From NCBI GenBank assembly GCA_025059995.1, contig JANXCF010000004.1:62001-126000 (forward strand): a stretch of 64,000 bases of DNA, written 5' to 3'. Of this stretch, positions 38,560-48,189 are shown in pieces. The notes below the pieces were generated by a model, which saw only the letters and a list, made by a program, of their open reading frames with translations, did not search any database and was not told the DNA's origin. Within the stretch, counting starts at the first letter, position 1, and each line of letters opens with the position of its first letter. The translations under genes and the position numbers were made by a program. This DNA comes from Leptospiraceae bacterium (GTDB lineage Bacteria > Spirochaetota > Leptospiria > Leptospirales > Leptonemataceae).

Positions 38560-39709
38560 GAAGGGTTTCTCCCATCTTAGAGTATAGATTAAATTCCAAA
38601 TCCAAAAAGGAAGCAATAACAGTGGATAATTCTTTATTTGGGATCAAAAAGGAATCATGTCCATAGTTTGTGTTTAAGTTCATATAGGTTACGGATTTGT
38701 TTGCTCTTTTTAAAAGACGAACAATTTGTTTGGATTGTTCTGGTGGATATAACCAATCAGAGTCAAAACTAATCACTAAAAATTTGCTTTTGATTTTATC
38801 TAAGGCATCTTCGGGGTTTTCAATTCCCTGAAACCAATCAAACATATCCAATGCTTTAGTGATATAAAGATAAGAATTTGGATCAAAACGCTTCACAAAA
38901 CTTTCACCTTGATAATGTAAATAACTTTCAACCGAAAAAAACACAGGAAATATATCCGTTGGCAGAGGATTACGTTGGATTTTCCTACCGAATTTTTTTT
39001 CCATGATTTCTGCGCTTAGATACGTAATATGACCTATCATTCTGGCTACGGCTAATCCATGCTCAGGTCTTTTGTCAGGCGTATAATTACCTTGATTCCA
39101 ATTGGGATCTGACATGATTGCTTGACGTCCTACTTCATTAAATGCTATCTGCATGGCATTATGCGCCATGCAAGTTGCAATCGGAATGCAAAGGTGAACT
39201 AGATCAGGATAATGGAGAGCCCATGTTAAAGCCTGCATTCCTCCCATAGAACCACCAATAACAGCAAATAATTTTTGTATCCCCAAATAATCCAACAATA
39301 AAGCCTGAGCTTTTACCATATCTTGAATGGTAATGGGGGGGAAACTCATGTTATAAGGCTGATTTGTCTCAGGATTGATGGACGTTGGACCCGTAGAACC
39401 ATTACATCCACCTATGACGTTGGAACAAATTACATAGAATTTGTTGGTATCAATTGCCTTTCCCGGACCAACATAATCTTCCCACCATCCCACTGCTCCT
39501 GTTTGCTCATCCATTCCTGCAACTAGGGCATTTCCAGAAAGAGCATGGGCTACTAAAATCACATTGTTTTTCGACTCATTCAATGTTCCCAAAGTTAAAT
39601 AGTTAATATCAACGTAAGGGAAGGTATGACCAAAATAAGTTGTAAAACCTGGAAGTCTTACTGTCTTTGTTGAAACAAAACCAATATCTGATGAATATTT
39701 CTTTGGCAT
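38549..39709 (-). CDS. metX: Homoserine O-acetyltransferase
   Basis: This 386-aa alpha/beta hydrolase has the family blocks HALSGNALVAG, WWEDYVGPGKAIDTNKF and SNVIGGCNGSTGP. The nucleophile is Ser154 in GGSMGG, with Asp318 and His351 completing the triad. It makes O-acetylhomoserine from homoserine and acetyl-CoA, although a succinyl-using variant cannot be excluded by eye. It lies one base after metY, whose product uses O-acetylhomoserine directly. Confidence 0.93.
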   Translation of the reverse strand: MPKKYSSDIGFVSTKTVRLPGFTTYFGHTFPYVDINYLTLGTLNESKNNVILVAHALSGNALVAGMDEQTGAVGWWEDYVGPGKAIDTNKFYVICSNVIGGCNGSTGPTSINPETNQPYNMSFPPITIQDMVKAQALLLDYLGIQKLFAVIGGSMGGMQALTWALHYPDLVHLCIPIATCMAHNAMQIAFNEVGRQAIMSDPNWNQGNYTPDKRPEHGLAVARMIGHITYLSAEIMEKKFGRKIQRNPLPTDIFPVFFSVESYLHYQGESFVKRFDPNSYLYITKALDMFDWFQGIENPEDALDKIKSKFLVISFDSDWLYPPEQSKQIVRLLKRANKSVTYMNLNTNYGHDSFLIPNKELSTVIASFLDLEFNLYSKMGETLHAL

Positions 39710-39710
39710 T

Positions 39711-41550
<1,840 letters not shown>

Positions 41551-41919
41551 AACCTAAATCTTTTAATAAACTGATGATCTCAACAACTTGACCATGTTTT
41601 GTGTTTTGGTCTGCATTGATTAAAATCACTGACTGTTTTTTTTCTTGTTCACTCTTTTGGAAAAAAAAACCTTCTAATTCAGTTTTGTTTATGAGTCTGT
41701 TTTTATAATAAATATTTCCATTTTGATCAATTGCTATGATTTCTGTATAAGACTTCAAAGTAGTATCACTTGTGCCCTTCGGTAATCGAATCTGATAAGA
41801 AGTGAGATAAATATTGGGTATAGATATCATAAAAATGATTAGCAAAACTAAGATAACATCTGTAAAGGGAGTGATGTTGATAGTACTTATGTATTCTTTC
41901 GGTTTTTGGATTCCGTTAC

Positions 41920-42537
41920 TCATCGTTTTTGTTTTAATAAGCTAAAAATATAATCTATATCAGATATAATATCATCAACTTTTTTTCTAAACAAATTATA
42001 ACCAAAAGATGATGGTATAGCAACAAGTAATCCCAAAGCCGTAGCCACTAATGCTTCTGCGATCCCTTTATTAATTTCTTGGATATTCGCATCACCCAAA
42101 TTCGCAAACGAACGAATAATTCCCAACACGGTTCCTAATAAACCAATAAAAGGACTAAGGTTTCCAAGTGTGGCTAGGTAAATCAAATATCTTTCCAAGT
42201 ATTTGTAATCTTGATAGATAAGTTGCTTTTTTAATTCTTCTACATCCATTGACAAAGAATTCGAAGATTTAAGATACTCTTCTATATGATTAAAAACAGA
42301 AAACCAATTTTTTAGATAAGGAATTTTTTCATAAGTTAATAGCGTAGAAATTTCATTATGTGTCTTAGAAATGTCAATTTTATTTTCTTGAAGTTTCCTT
42401 TTGATTAGATTTGTAAAATTTTGATAGCTTTTGTAGAACAAGTATCTCTCGATCATAATGATAATAACCACCAAAAAAAGAAACATCAAAAACCATACAA
42501 CTGGACCGCCTTGAATAAAATAAAATTTCCAATCCAT
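41920..42537 (-). CDS. ExbB/TolQ/MotA-family proton channel protein
   Basis: This 205-aa protein has three membrane helices in the ExbB arrangement. The conserved block is LATLGNLSPFIGLLGTVLGIIRSF, then GIAEALVATALGLLVAIPS. It forms a proton-driven motor with ExbD. The next gene upstream is a BFD-like ferredoxin 57 bp away, then the FecR/ECF cassette, so a link to iron uptake or another TonB-type process is possible but not shown. Confidence 0.9.
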   Translation of the reverse strand: MDWKFYFIQGGPVVWFLMFLFLVVIIIMIERYLFYKSYQNFTNLIKRKLQENKIDISKTHNEISTLLTYEKIPYLKNWFSVFNHIEEYLKSSNSLSMDVEELKKQLIYQDYKYLERYLIYLATLGNLSPFIGLLGTVLGIIRSFANLGDANIQEINKGIAEALVATALGLLVAIPSSFGYNLFRKKVDDIISDIDYIFSLLKQKR

Positions 42538-42594
42538 ATAAAGAACAACTGAATCAATTTAAAAAAAATTTTAACTTTCATAATGTAAATGAAA

Positions 42595-42807
42595 TTATGA
42601 ATTTGTAGCTGACTTAAATTGCTCTAAAAAGTGTTTTATTTCGTCTTCACAAGTTCCACAACCTGTGGAACATTTTGTGTATTTTTGTAATTCTTCGAAG
42701 TTTAGGATTTGATATCTTCGTATTGCGTCAATTAAATCTTCTCTAGTTAAACCTAAGCATATACAAATTCTTGTAGGTCTGAAAATTGAAGGGTTTATAT
42801 TTTCCAC
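42595..42807 (-). CDS. BFD-like [2Fe-2S] protein
   Basis: This 70-aa protein has the bacterioferritin-associated ferredoxin cysteine pattern: CIC (Cys15, Cys17), 32 residues, then CGTC (Cys50, Cys53), with an extra Cys46 in CSTGCGTC. Such domains bind a 2Fe-2S cluster. In Bfd they pass electrons to release iron from bacterioferritin; similar modules sit in nitrite reductase and other enzymes. No bacterioferritin gene is nearby. It lies just after the terminator of the FecR gene, so it should have its own promoter. Confidence 0.82.
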   Translation of the reverse strand: MENINPSIFRPTRICICLGLTREDLIDAIRRYQILNFEELQKYTKCSTGCGTCEDEIKHFLEQFKSATNS

Positions 42808-42815
42808 TATCCAAA

Positions 42816-42841
42816 AAAATAGCGCTCGATGGCGCTATTTT
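42816..42841 (-). terminator. Rho-independent terminator of the FecR lipoprotein gene
   Basis: A perfect ten-pair stem (AAAATAGCGC/GCGCTATTTT) with a six-base loop begins within the stop codon of the FecR gene. On the minus strand it ends in a run of seven T. It is one of the few clear intrinsic terminators in the window. It closes the sigma/anti-sigma/FecR cassette and separates it from the BFD, ExbB and ExbD genes. Confidence 0.85.
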
Positions 42842-43970
42842 ATTTAAATTCTTGTGACTCTACTTCCTCTTTTTTGACTCTGATGATACCTTTAGCCGTA
42901 TGGATAACCAGAATATCATCGGTTTGAGCAATCACAGCTCCTGTGATTTTTCTTCCATCATGCAAGGTAATGATTTCTAATTTGTTGTAATGTCTTTGAA
43001 TTTCTTTTTCAGTTTTTAATTCTTTTTTTGATGCTTCCTCTTCAATTTTCTTAAGTATTTCTTCTTGCTTTAGTTTCATTTCTTGTTCTTTCTGTTGAAG
43101 GATTTTATCTACATCTTTTCCTTGTTCTACTTGAGAAAATTCTTCAGTATTTAATCTTACTAATGTTTCTTTTTCTATCAATAATTCTTGAGAAGGTTCA
43201 AATGCTTTTACTTCAGCAACTTTCTGAGGTTCCACTTTTGCAAGTTCTTGAACTTCTTTTTCTTTTAAGACTACTTCAATATTTTCTGCTTTTTCAACTT
43301 TTTCATTAACTTTTACGATTTTTCTTTCAATTTCAGGATTGAGACGACCTGCTTGATTTTTTTCAATCACAATCTCATTTTCTTCAAGTCTTTTCAGAGC
43401 CGCAAGTTCTGATTTCTTTTGGATCTCATCTGCAGAAGCTTTTTCTAAAGCTAAGATTCGAGGCTTTAGTGCAACTTTTCCTTCAACAACTTGAACAGAA
43501 CTTGTTTTTTCAAATGGATCAACTTCAACGACAAAAACTGTTCCACGAACACCCGCAATAGCTGTCGGTGTAGCAATTTTGAATCCTTCTTTATCAGAAG
43601 AACGTTTGACACTCGCTATCACACTTCCATGATCCACTACCAATTTGTTATCTCCACCTGCTTGAGTTGCCAAAGAGGCAATGGATATTTCAGTCATTTC
43701 TTTTATTCTAATTACAGAACCTGTTTTCATTTGAAGATCAATCTTTCCATTTTCAGTTCTAATGATGTCATTTTCATACACTAACATTCCTACTTTTGCT
43801 GGAAGAACGGTTTCATTGCCTTTTGTGTCTTTGCGGATCACTTTGACTTCGCCTGTTGAGTATGTAATAAGCATTGTAATTTTTTCTTTTTGTTTATCAG
43901 ATGCTTGCTTACAATATCCTAAATAAACAAGCATCATGAAAATTTGTAATATAGTTATAGCTTTCTTCAT
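42840..43970 (-). CDS. FecR-domain lipoprotein
   Basis: The protein has 376 aa from the ATG at 43968-43970, which follows GGAGG. The leader ends in YLGYC, so it is a probable lipoprotein. Residues 30-150 form a FecR domain (VIRKDTKGNE, NDIIRTENGKIDLQMKTGSVIRI, TPTAIAGVRGTVFVVEV). The middle is a long Glu/Lys-rich helical region (about 170-320). The last 50 residues (LHDGRKITGAVIAQTDDILVIHT) resemble the C-terminus of the upstream anti-sigma protein. It is the last gene of the cassette. Confidence 0.85.
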   Translation of the reverse strand: MKKAITILQIFMMLVYLGYCKQASDKQKEKITMLITYSTGEVKVIRKDTKGNETVLPAKVGMLVYENDIIRTENGKIDLQMKTGSVIRIKEMTEISIASLATQAGGDNKLVVDHGSVIASVKRSSDKEGFKIATPTAIAGVRGTVFVVEVDPFEKTSSVQVVEGKVALKPRILALEKASADEIQKKSELAALKRLEENEIVIEKNQAGRLNPEIERKIVKVNEKVEKAENIEVVLKEKEVQELAKVEPQKVAEVKAFEPSQELLIEKETLVRLNTEEFSQVEQGKDVDKILQQKEQEMKLKQEEILKKIEEEASKKELKTEKEIQRHYNKLEIITLHDGRKITGAVIAQTDDILVIHTAKGIIRVKKEEVESQEFK

Positions 43971-43995
43971 TTTATTACCTCCTATGAGTGCAATT

Positions 43996-45072
43996 TCATT
44001 GAGTATGTTCATAAATGATTTCTTTAATCTTGTCCAATTCGATTACTTTTACACCATCTGTTGTGTGAAGGATAACAATATCACCATGTTGAGACACTAT
44101 GATACCTTCTACAATTCGATCGTCTATTAGTTTTATCTTCTCTAAAGTTCTATTGTAGAGAGTCTCTATTTCTTTTTTGTCTTTTATATTAGGAATTTTT
44201 GATAAACTTTCCCAAATTTCATCGTTATTGTAGATTTCAGCTTGCTTACTCATTTCACTAAAAATAACAACTAACTCTGAATTTTTTGAAACTTTTTTTT
44301 GAAATTCTTCTCTTTTTGATTCGAATAAAATTTGTTCGTGTTTATCTAGCTTATCCAAGTATTGTATTTCTTTAGTGTTAGGATCATGCTTTAGAATTTC
44401 TACTGTTCCCTCCACCACTTCAACGAGAAGATCTTTTTCATTTTCAACATAAAAAAAAGTGCCAACAACACGAACCAAAAAAGAACTTGCTTCTACAAGT
44501 AATGGCACATCTATGCCCTTTTTAACCATATAGACAGCCCTACCGAAATTTTGCTTTATGTGCCAAACTTGATTTTGAAGATTAATTTGTAAGGAAGAAT
44601 TAGAAAGTACCCTTATTTGAAAACGATCTTCAAACATTATATCGACAAAGCTATCATCACTTGTTTGTATCAAATCTTCGATTTCTATTAAATTACCAAT
44701 AAAGACTTTTTGTTCACTTTTGTTTTTTTTCTTAATCCATACATCACCATTTATATTTATGATAATTCCACTAATTGCAGTCTGATTATATCCTTTTTTC
44801 TCTTTATATTTCTCTAACATGAATGTAGTAAGGTTCTTGGGCTTCCAAATATATGTATTATATAGAAAGAATCCAATTATGAAAATGAATAATATTGAAG
44901 CTATAATAGCATAAGTATTGATACTAAACTGACTGAATGAATATTCCTCTTTTTCGGATAAAATTTGAAAAAAATATTCTTCCTTAAAAGGTGGAGGTGA
45001 TATAGAAGGTTCTAATTTCAAAAGTTCAATTATTTTCTTTTGAGTTTCATTTTGTTTTAAATCCTTATGCAT
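43996..45072 (-). CDS. FecR-like anti-sigma factor, membrane-spanning
   Basis: The 358-aa protein has a short cytoplasmic N-terminus (about 48 residues), one membrane helix (about 50-72) and a periplasmic FecR domain (QTSDDSFVDIMFEDRFQIRV, ASSFLVRVVGTFFYVEN). A C-terminal module resembles the end of the next gene. Being next to an ECF sigma gene it probably holds that sigma factor at the membrane. The N-terminus lacks a zinc-binding anti-sigma motif. It starts 60 bp after the sigma gene. Confidence 0.83.
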   Translation of the reverse strand: MHKDLKQNETQKKIIELLKLEPSISPPPFKEEYFFQILSEKEEYSFSQFSINTYAIIASILFIFIIGFFLYNTYIWKPKNLTTFMLEKYKEKKGYNQTAISGIIININGDVWIKKKNKSEQKVFIGNLIEIEDLIQTSDDSFVDIMFEDRFQIRVLSNSSLQINLQNQVWHIKQNFGRAVYMVKKGIDVPLLVEASSFLVRVVGTFFYVENEKDLLVEVVEGTVEILKHDPNTKEIQYLDKLDKHEQILFESKREEFQKKVSKNSELVVIFSEMSKQAEIYNNDEIWESLSKIPNIKDKKEIETLYNRTLEKIKLIDDRIVEGIIVSQHGDIVILHTTDGVKVIELDKIKEIIYEHTQ

Positions 45073-45132
45073 AAACTTTATTTTATTTTCTTTATTATTA
45101 AAACAAACTATTTGCTCTTTTTTGCATGAATT

Positions 45133-45681
45133 CTATAAAATCTTTTCTTTCTTTGCAATCTCTTTGAGTTTTTTTTCGATCTTTTCAATCCTTCTTGATA
45201 TCGTAGATATGCTTGTTTTTTCTAACTCGGCAATTTCTTCGAGTTTGAGGTTCGAATGATATCTCAGTAAAATCAAAATTCTTTCTTCGATAGAAAGGAA
45301 ACTTAGGAGTTTTTGAACCTTTTTTTCATTCTCTTGTAACTCAGAATTGGAAAAAGCTTCTTGACTTAACTTTTCTTCCATCTCTGATTTCATAAGGGTT
45401 TTATTTTGAAAGTCAATGAAAAAGATTCTTTTTGACTTTCGATAGTGATTAATTAGTAAGTTTTTGGCTGTTTGAAATAGATAAAAACGTACTTTTTCTT
45501 CATCAATTAGTGCTTTATTTGAGAATACTTTAAGGAAATTCACAAAAGTATCTTGTAAAATATCACACGATAATGGATAATCTTGAGTAGAACGATAGAT
45601 AAAATTAATGATTTCTTGAGAATATTTTTCATAGTAAATCTTTATCTTCTGTATTTTTTGTTCTAAAGTAAGTTCCCTCAT
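45133..45681 (-). CDS. ECF-type RNA polymerase sigma factor
   Basis: This 182-aa protein has sigma region 2 (IINFIYRSTQDYPLSCDILQ and FYLFQTAKNLLINHYRK) and region 4 (LSIEERILILLRYHSNLKLEEIA plus a helix-turn-helix SISTISRRIEKIEKKL), with no region 1 or 3. This is the ECF layout. It is followed by a membrane-spanning FecR-like protein, so it probably controls an envelope-sensing regulon, likely including its own cassette. Confidence 0.9.
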   Translation of the reverse strand: MRELTLEQKIQKIKIYYEKYSQEIINFIYRSTQDYPLSCDILQDTFVNFLKVFSNKALIDEEKVRFYLFQTAKNLLINHYRKSKRIFFIDFQNKTLMKSEMEEKLSQEAFSNSELQENEKKVQKLLSFLSIEERILILLRYHSNLKLEEIAELEKTSISTISRRIEKIEKKLKEIAKKEKIL

Positions 45682-45770
45682 AAAAAATTATTTTTGCAAT
45701 ATTTTACAATTGTTTTTTGTCTATTTTTTCTTTTAGAAATCTTTTCTGGTTTTCAAGATATAACATATTG

Positions 45771-47039
45771 ATGAGGTATTTATCCATCTTATTTTTTTTG
45801 TTAAATCCTTTACAAACTATAGACTTTACTTACGGAAATTTGTTTACTTTTAATGATCAAATAGAAAATAAAAATCATCAAAAAAGTCAGATTGATCATT
45901 TTTTCACATTAAAAAATTCTATTTTTGGTTTCCATCTTTTTACAGGAATTTTTTGGGAAAACCAGAAAAAGTTCATTTGGAATTATGACTTATCATTTCC
46001 AATAAAGGACTTTCGCATCTATTTTATGGGTGGGATAATTTACTTAAATCCCTTGTGGAATGCAACCACCTTTCTTACGTCCCAGTATTCGAACAGAAAG
46101 AACTTTCCTATAAAGCGAAGACTTAAGTTTCATCAGATTGGCTTAGAGCTTTTTCAAAACTTACCCATCATCGGATTTGCTTATTTTGAAGATGAAGGAA
46201 AAGCACTCTATATTCAAAAAGAAAATCATATTTTCCTTTATGACTTTGAGAAAAAACGATGGCTTCTCTTCTCTAAAAAACAATTTCAAAATTGGTTCTA
46301 CTTGATAAATACCAACGGAGAAAATAATGAGGTATCAGGATACGTTAGTTTAAATTATAAAAACTCAAACAAAAAGGCAGATTTTTTCCTAATGAGGAAA
46401 ATAACGTGGGATCGCTATGATTATTTTTCAGATACTTATAAAAACAAAAAGACTTCTAATACCCAATCCTTTTTGAGTGAAGTAAAATTGAATTATCTTA
46501 ATCTCTTTACTTCTATTTACTTGTTTCAAAAGAGTCATTACATGTTTTTACAAAATGACTTGGCATTCTCAATGGGAAAGTTCGATATCATTAATCTATT
46601 TGTCGGCATCAACATTTATAGCCAAGATATAGAAAAAAAACTAAGAAAACAAAAAACCAGTTTTTTCTTTGAGCCTATTTTTCCTATAAACGATGGCTTT
46701 TGGATCAGTATGAAGTGGGTCTTTTTCCCAAAAAGCTTGAATTATATCCCAAAAGTTTCCATTCAACAAAACAAGCATTATTTTTCAATGGGAATTATCT
46801 ACCATCATGGAAGCTATAAGGATTTAAATGAAAGATTTTATTTTCTATCCATCGAAACCTCTGATGAGCAAAAAGATGTTATTTTTTTTGATCGTTGTTA
46901 TTTGGGAGCTTTAGTTGAATACCAATATCAATCCAAAAATTTTACGATTGATTTTCATTACATTTACTATAAAAAAATTTTACAGTCCAGCTTGAAAGAA
47001 AAACAATCATTGGAAACAAGCATTCGTATGTTTTTTTAG
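45771..47039 (+). CDS. Probable outer-membrane beta-barrel protein
   Basis: The protein has 422 aa from this start. A hydrophobic leader (MRYLSILFFLLNP) is followed by many alternating, Tyr/Phe-rich strands and a C-terminal RMFF that could serve as a beta-signal. No named family is recognised. The open frame extends 18 codons upstream, but the chosen ATG gives a normal signal peptide. It is divergent from the ECF sigma gene (89-bp gap), so it may be a target of that sigma factor; this is inference. Confidence 0.65.
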   Translation: MRYLSILFFLLNPLQTIDFTYGNLFTFNDQIENKNHQKSQIDHFFTLKNSIFGFHLFTGIFWENQKKFIWNYDLSFPIKDFRIYFMGGIIYLNPLWNATTFLTSQYSNRKNFPIKRRLKFHQIGLELFQNLPIIGFAYFEDEGKALYIQKENHIFLYDFEKKRWLLFSKKQFQNWFYLINTNGENNEVSGYVSLNYKNSNKKADFFLMRKITWDRYDYFSDTYKNKKTSNTQSFLSEVKLNYLNLFTSIYLFQKSHYMFLQNDLAFSMGKFDIINLFVGINIYSQDIEKKLRKQKTSFFFEPIFPINDGFWISMKWVFFPKSLNYIPKVSIQQNKHYFSMGIIYHHGSYKDLNERFYFLSIETSDEQKDVIFFDRCYLGALVEYQYQSKNFTIDFHYIYYKKILQSSLKEKQSLETSIRMFF

Positions 47040-47801
47040 CTATAATTTCTTGATTTGAATCAAATGGATAACAAAACTAATAATTCCTGAGAAAACGTAA
47101 ATCAAAATCAAAATAAATAAAACCGATGCAGATATATTTGTGCCAAATTTAATATGTATAAACATCATAATCATAAAAAAAGAAACCAAAAATAAAATAG
47201 CACGAAAACGAGTGAATCTGCGAAAGATAGAAACTTGAATTTTCGAATACTTCAAGGTGCTTACCATCAGGTAAGATAATAAAAAGAATATCACAATAAA
47301 AACAATATTAGGGATAGGAACCTCTAATTCATAGGTCATCAAAGGTATCAGGGCGATAACAAGTCCCGCAATAGGTGAAGGAAGTCCATCGAAACTATCT
47401 TCACTATGATGAACATTAAATCTTGCAAGACGAAAAGCTGCTGAAGCTGGATAAATCCCGGCAAGTAAAATCCCCAAAGGAATCGAGAATGATTGAAATC
47501 CAACATGCATGTCTTGAAAAAAAATACTATAAAATAACACAGCAGGTGCAACCCCAAATGTGGTTAAATCGGCTAAACTATCCAACTGAGCTCCAATTTC
47601 AGAAGAAGCTCGTAACAACCTTGCGAAAAAACCATCCATCCCATCTAAAAGTGCTGCAAGAATTATCAAGAATCCCGCCACTTTCAATAACTCAGGGTTA
47701 TGGTGATATGTTAGAGTTATTAAAATTGCATAAAAACCTAATAGTAAATTACCAAACGTAAAAAGATTGGGAATCCACTTGAAATGAAAAAAAGACTTCA
47801 T
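47040..47801 (-). CDS. pssA: CDP-diacylglycerol-serine O-phosphatidyltransferase
   Basis: The protein has 253 aa from this start. It is a CDP-alcohol phosphatidyltransferase with the catalytic pattern DGxxGxxAR-x8-G-x3-D-x3-D, read as DGMDGFFARLL to GAQLDSLAD. The N-terminus MKSFFHFKWIPNLFTFGNLLLG is typical of PssA, which makes phosphatidylserine for phosphatidylethanolamine. About seven membrane helices follow. The ATG at 47799-47801 is preferred over 25 further codons of open frame. It is divergent from the chemotaxis operon. Confidence 0.88.
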   Translation of the reverse strand: MKSFFHFKWIPNLFTFGNLLLGFYAILITLTYHHNPELLKVAGFLIILAALLDGMDGFFARLLRASSEIGAQLDSLADLTTFGVAPAVLFYSIFFQDMHVGFQSFSIPLGILLAGIYPASAAFRLARFNVHHSEDSFDGLPSPIAGLVIALIPLMTYELEVPIPNIVFIVIFFLLSYLMVSTLKYSKIQVSIFRRFTRFRAILFLVSFFMIMMFIHIKFGTNISASVLFILILIYVFSGIISFVIHLIQIKKL

Positions 47802-47904
47802 ATACTCGTTGTGAATATTTTTTATTATATTTAAAAGCAATAATTTTTTAATTATTTGACTTAAGGAATAAACCACAATGTTTTGAATTACGATATTGAT
47901 AAAA

Positions 47905-48189
47905 ATGAGTAGTTTTTTTTATGGAAATAACAAATATGTTATAAGTTTTAATGATGAAGATTTGACAAAGAGAGAAATCCAAGATATACTCAAAGAGTGC
48001 GAATTGCAGGAAGGAATCAGCATCATCCTTAATTTTATAGATGCAAGTGACATAAAAATCAAGAATTTGTTTTCTTTGATTTTATTCATAAAAGAAGCAA
48101 AACAAAGAAATATCAAAATTAAACTAAATATAGATGAAAAATTAAAAAGCTTATTAGAAAAAACAAGTTTGATTTATAAAATAACATGA
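47905..48189 (+). CDS. STAS-like protein at the head of the chemotaxis operon
   Basis: This 94-aa protein has the size and alternating strand-helix pattern of a STAS domain (IILNFIDASDIKIKNLFSLILFIKEAKQRNIKIKLN). The usual phosphorylatable Ser is not obvious; DASDIK occupies that place. An in-frame TTG at 47896 lies upstream, but the ATG at 47905 is simpler. Its stop overlaps the cheA ATG (ATGA), so it is coupled to CheA and may regulate or localise it. The family call is tentative. Confidence 0.65.
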   Translation: MSSFFYGNNKYVISFNDEDLTKREIQDILKECELQEGISIILNFIDASDIKIKNLFSLILFIKEAKQRNIKIKLNIDEKLKSLLEKTSLIYKIT

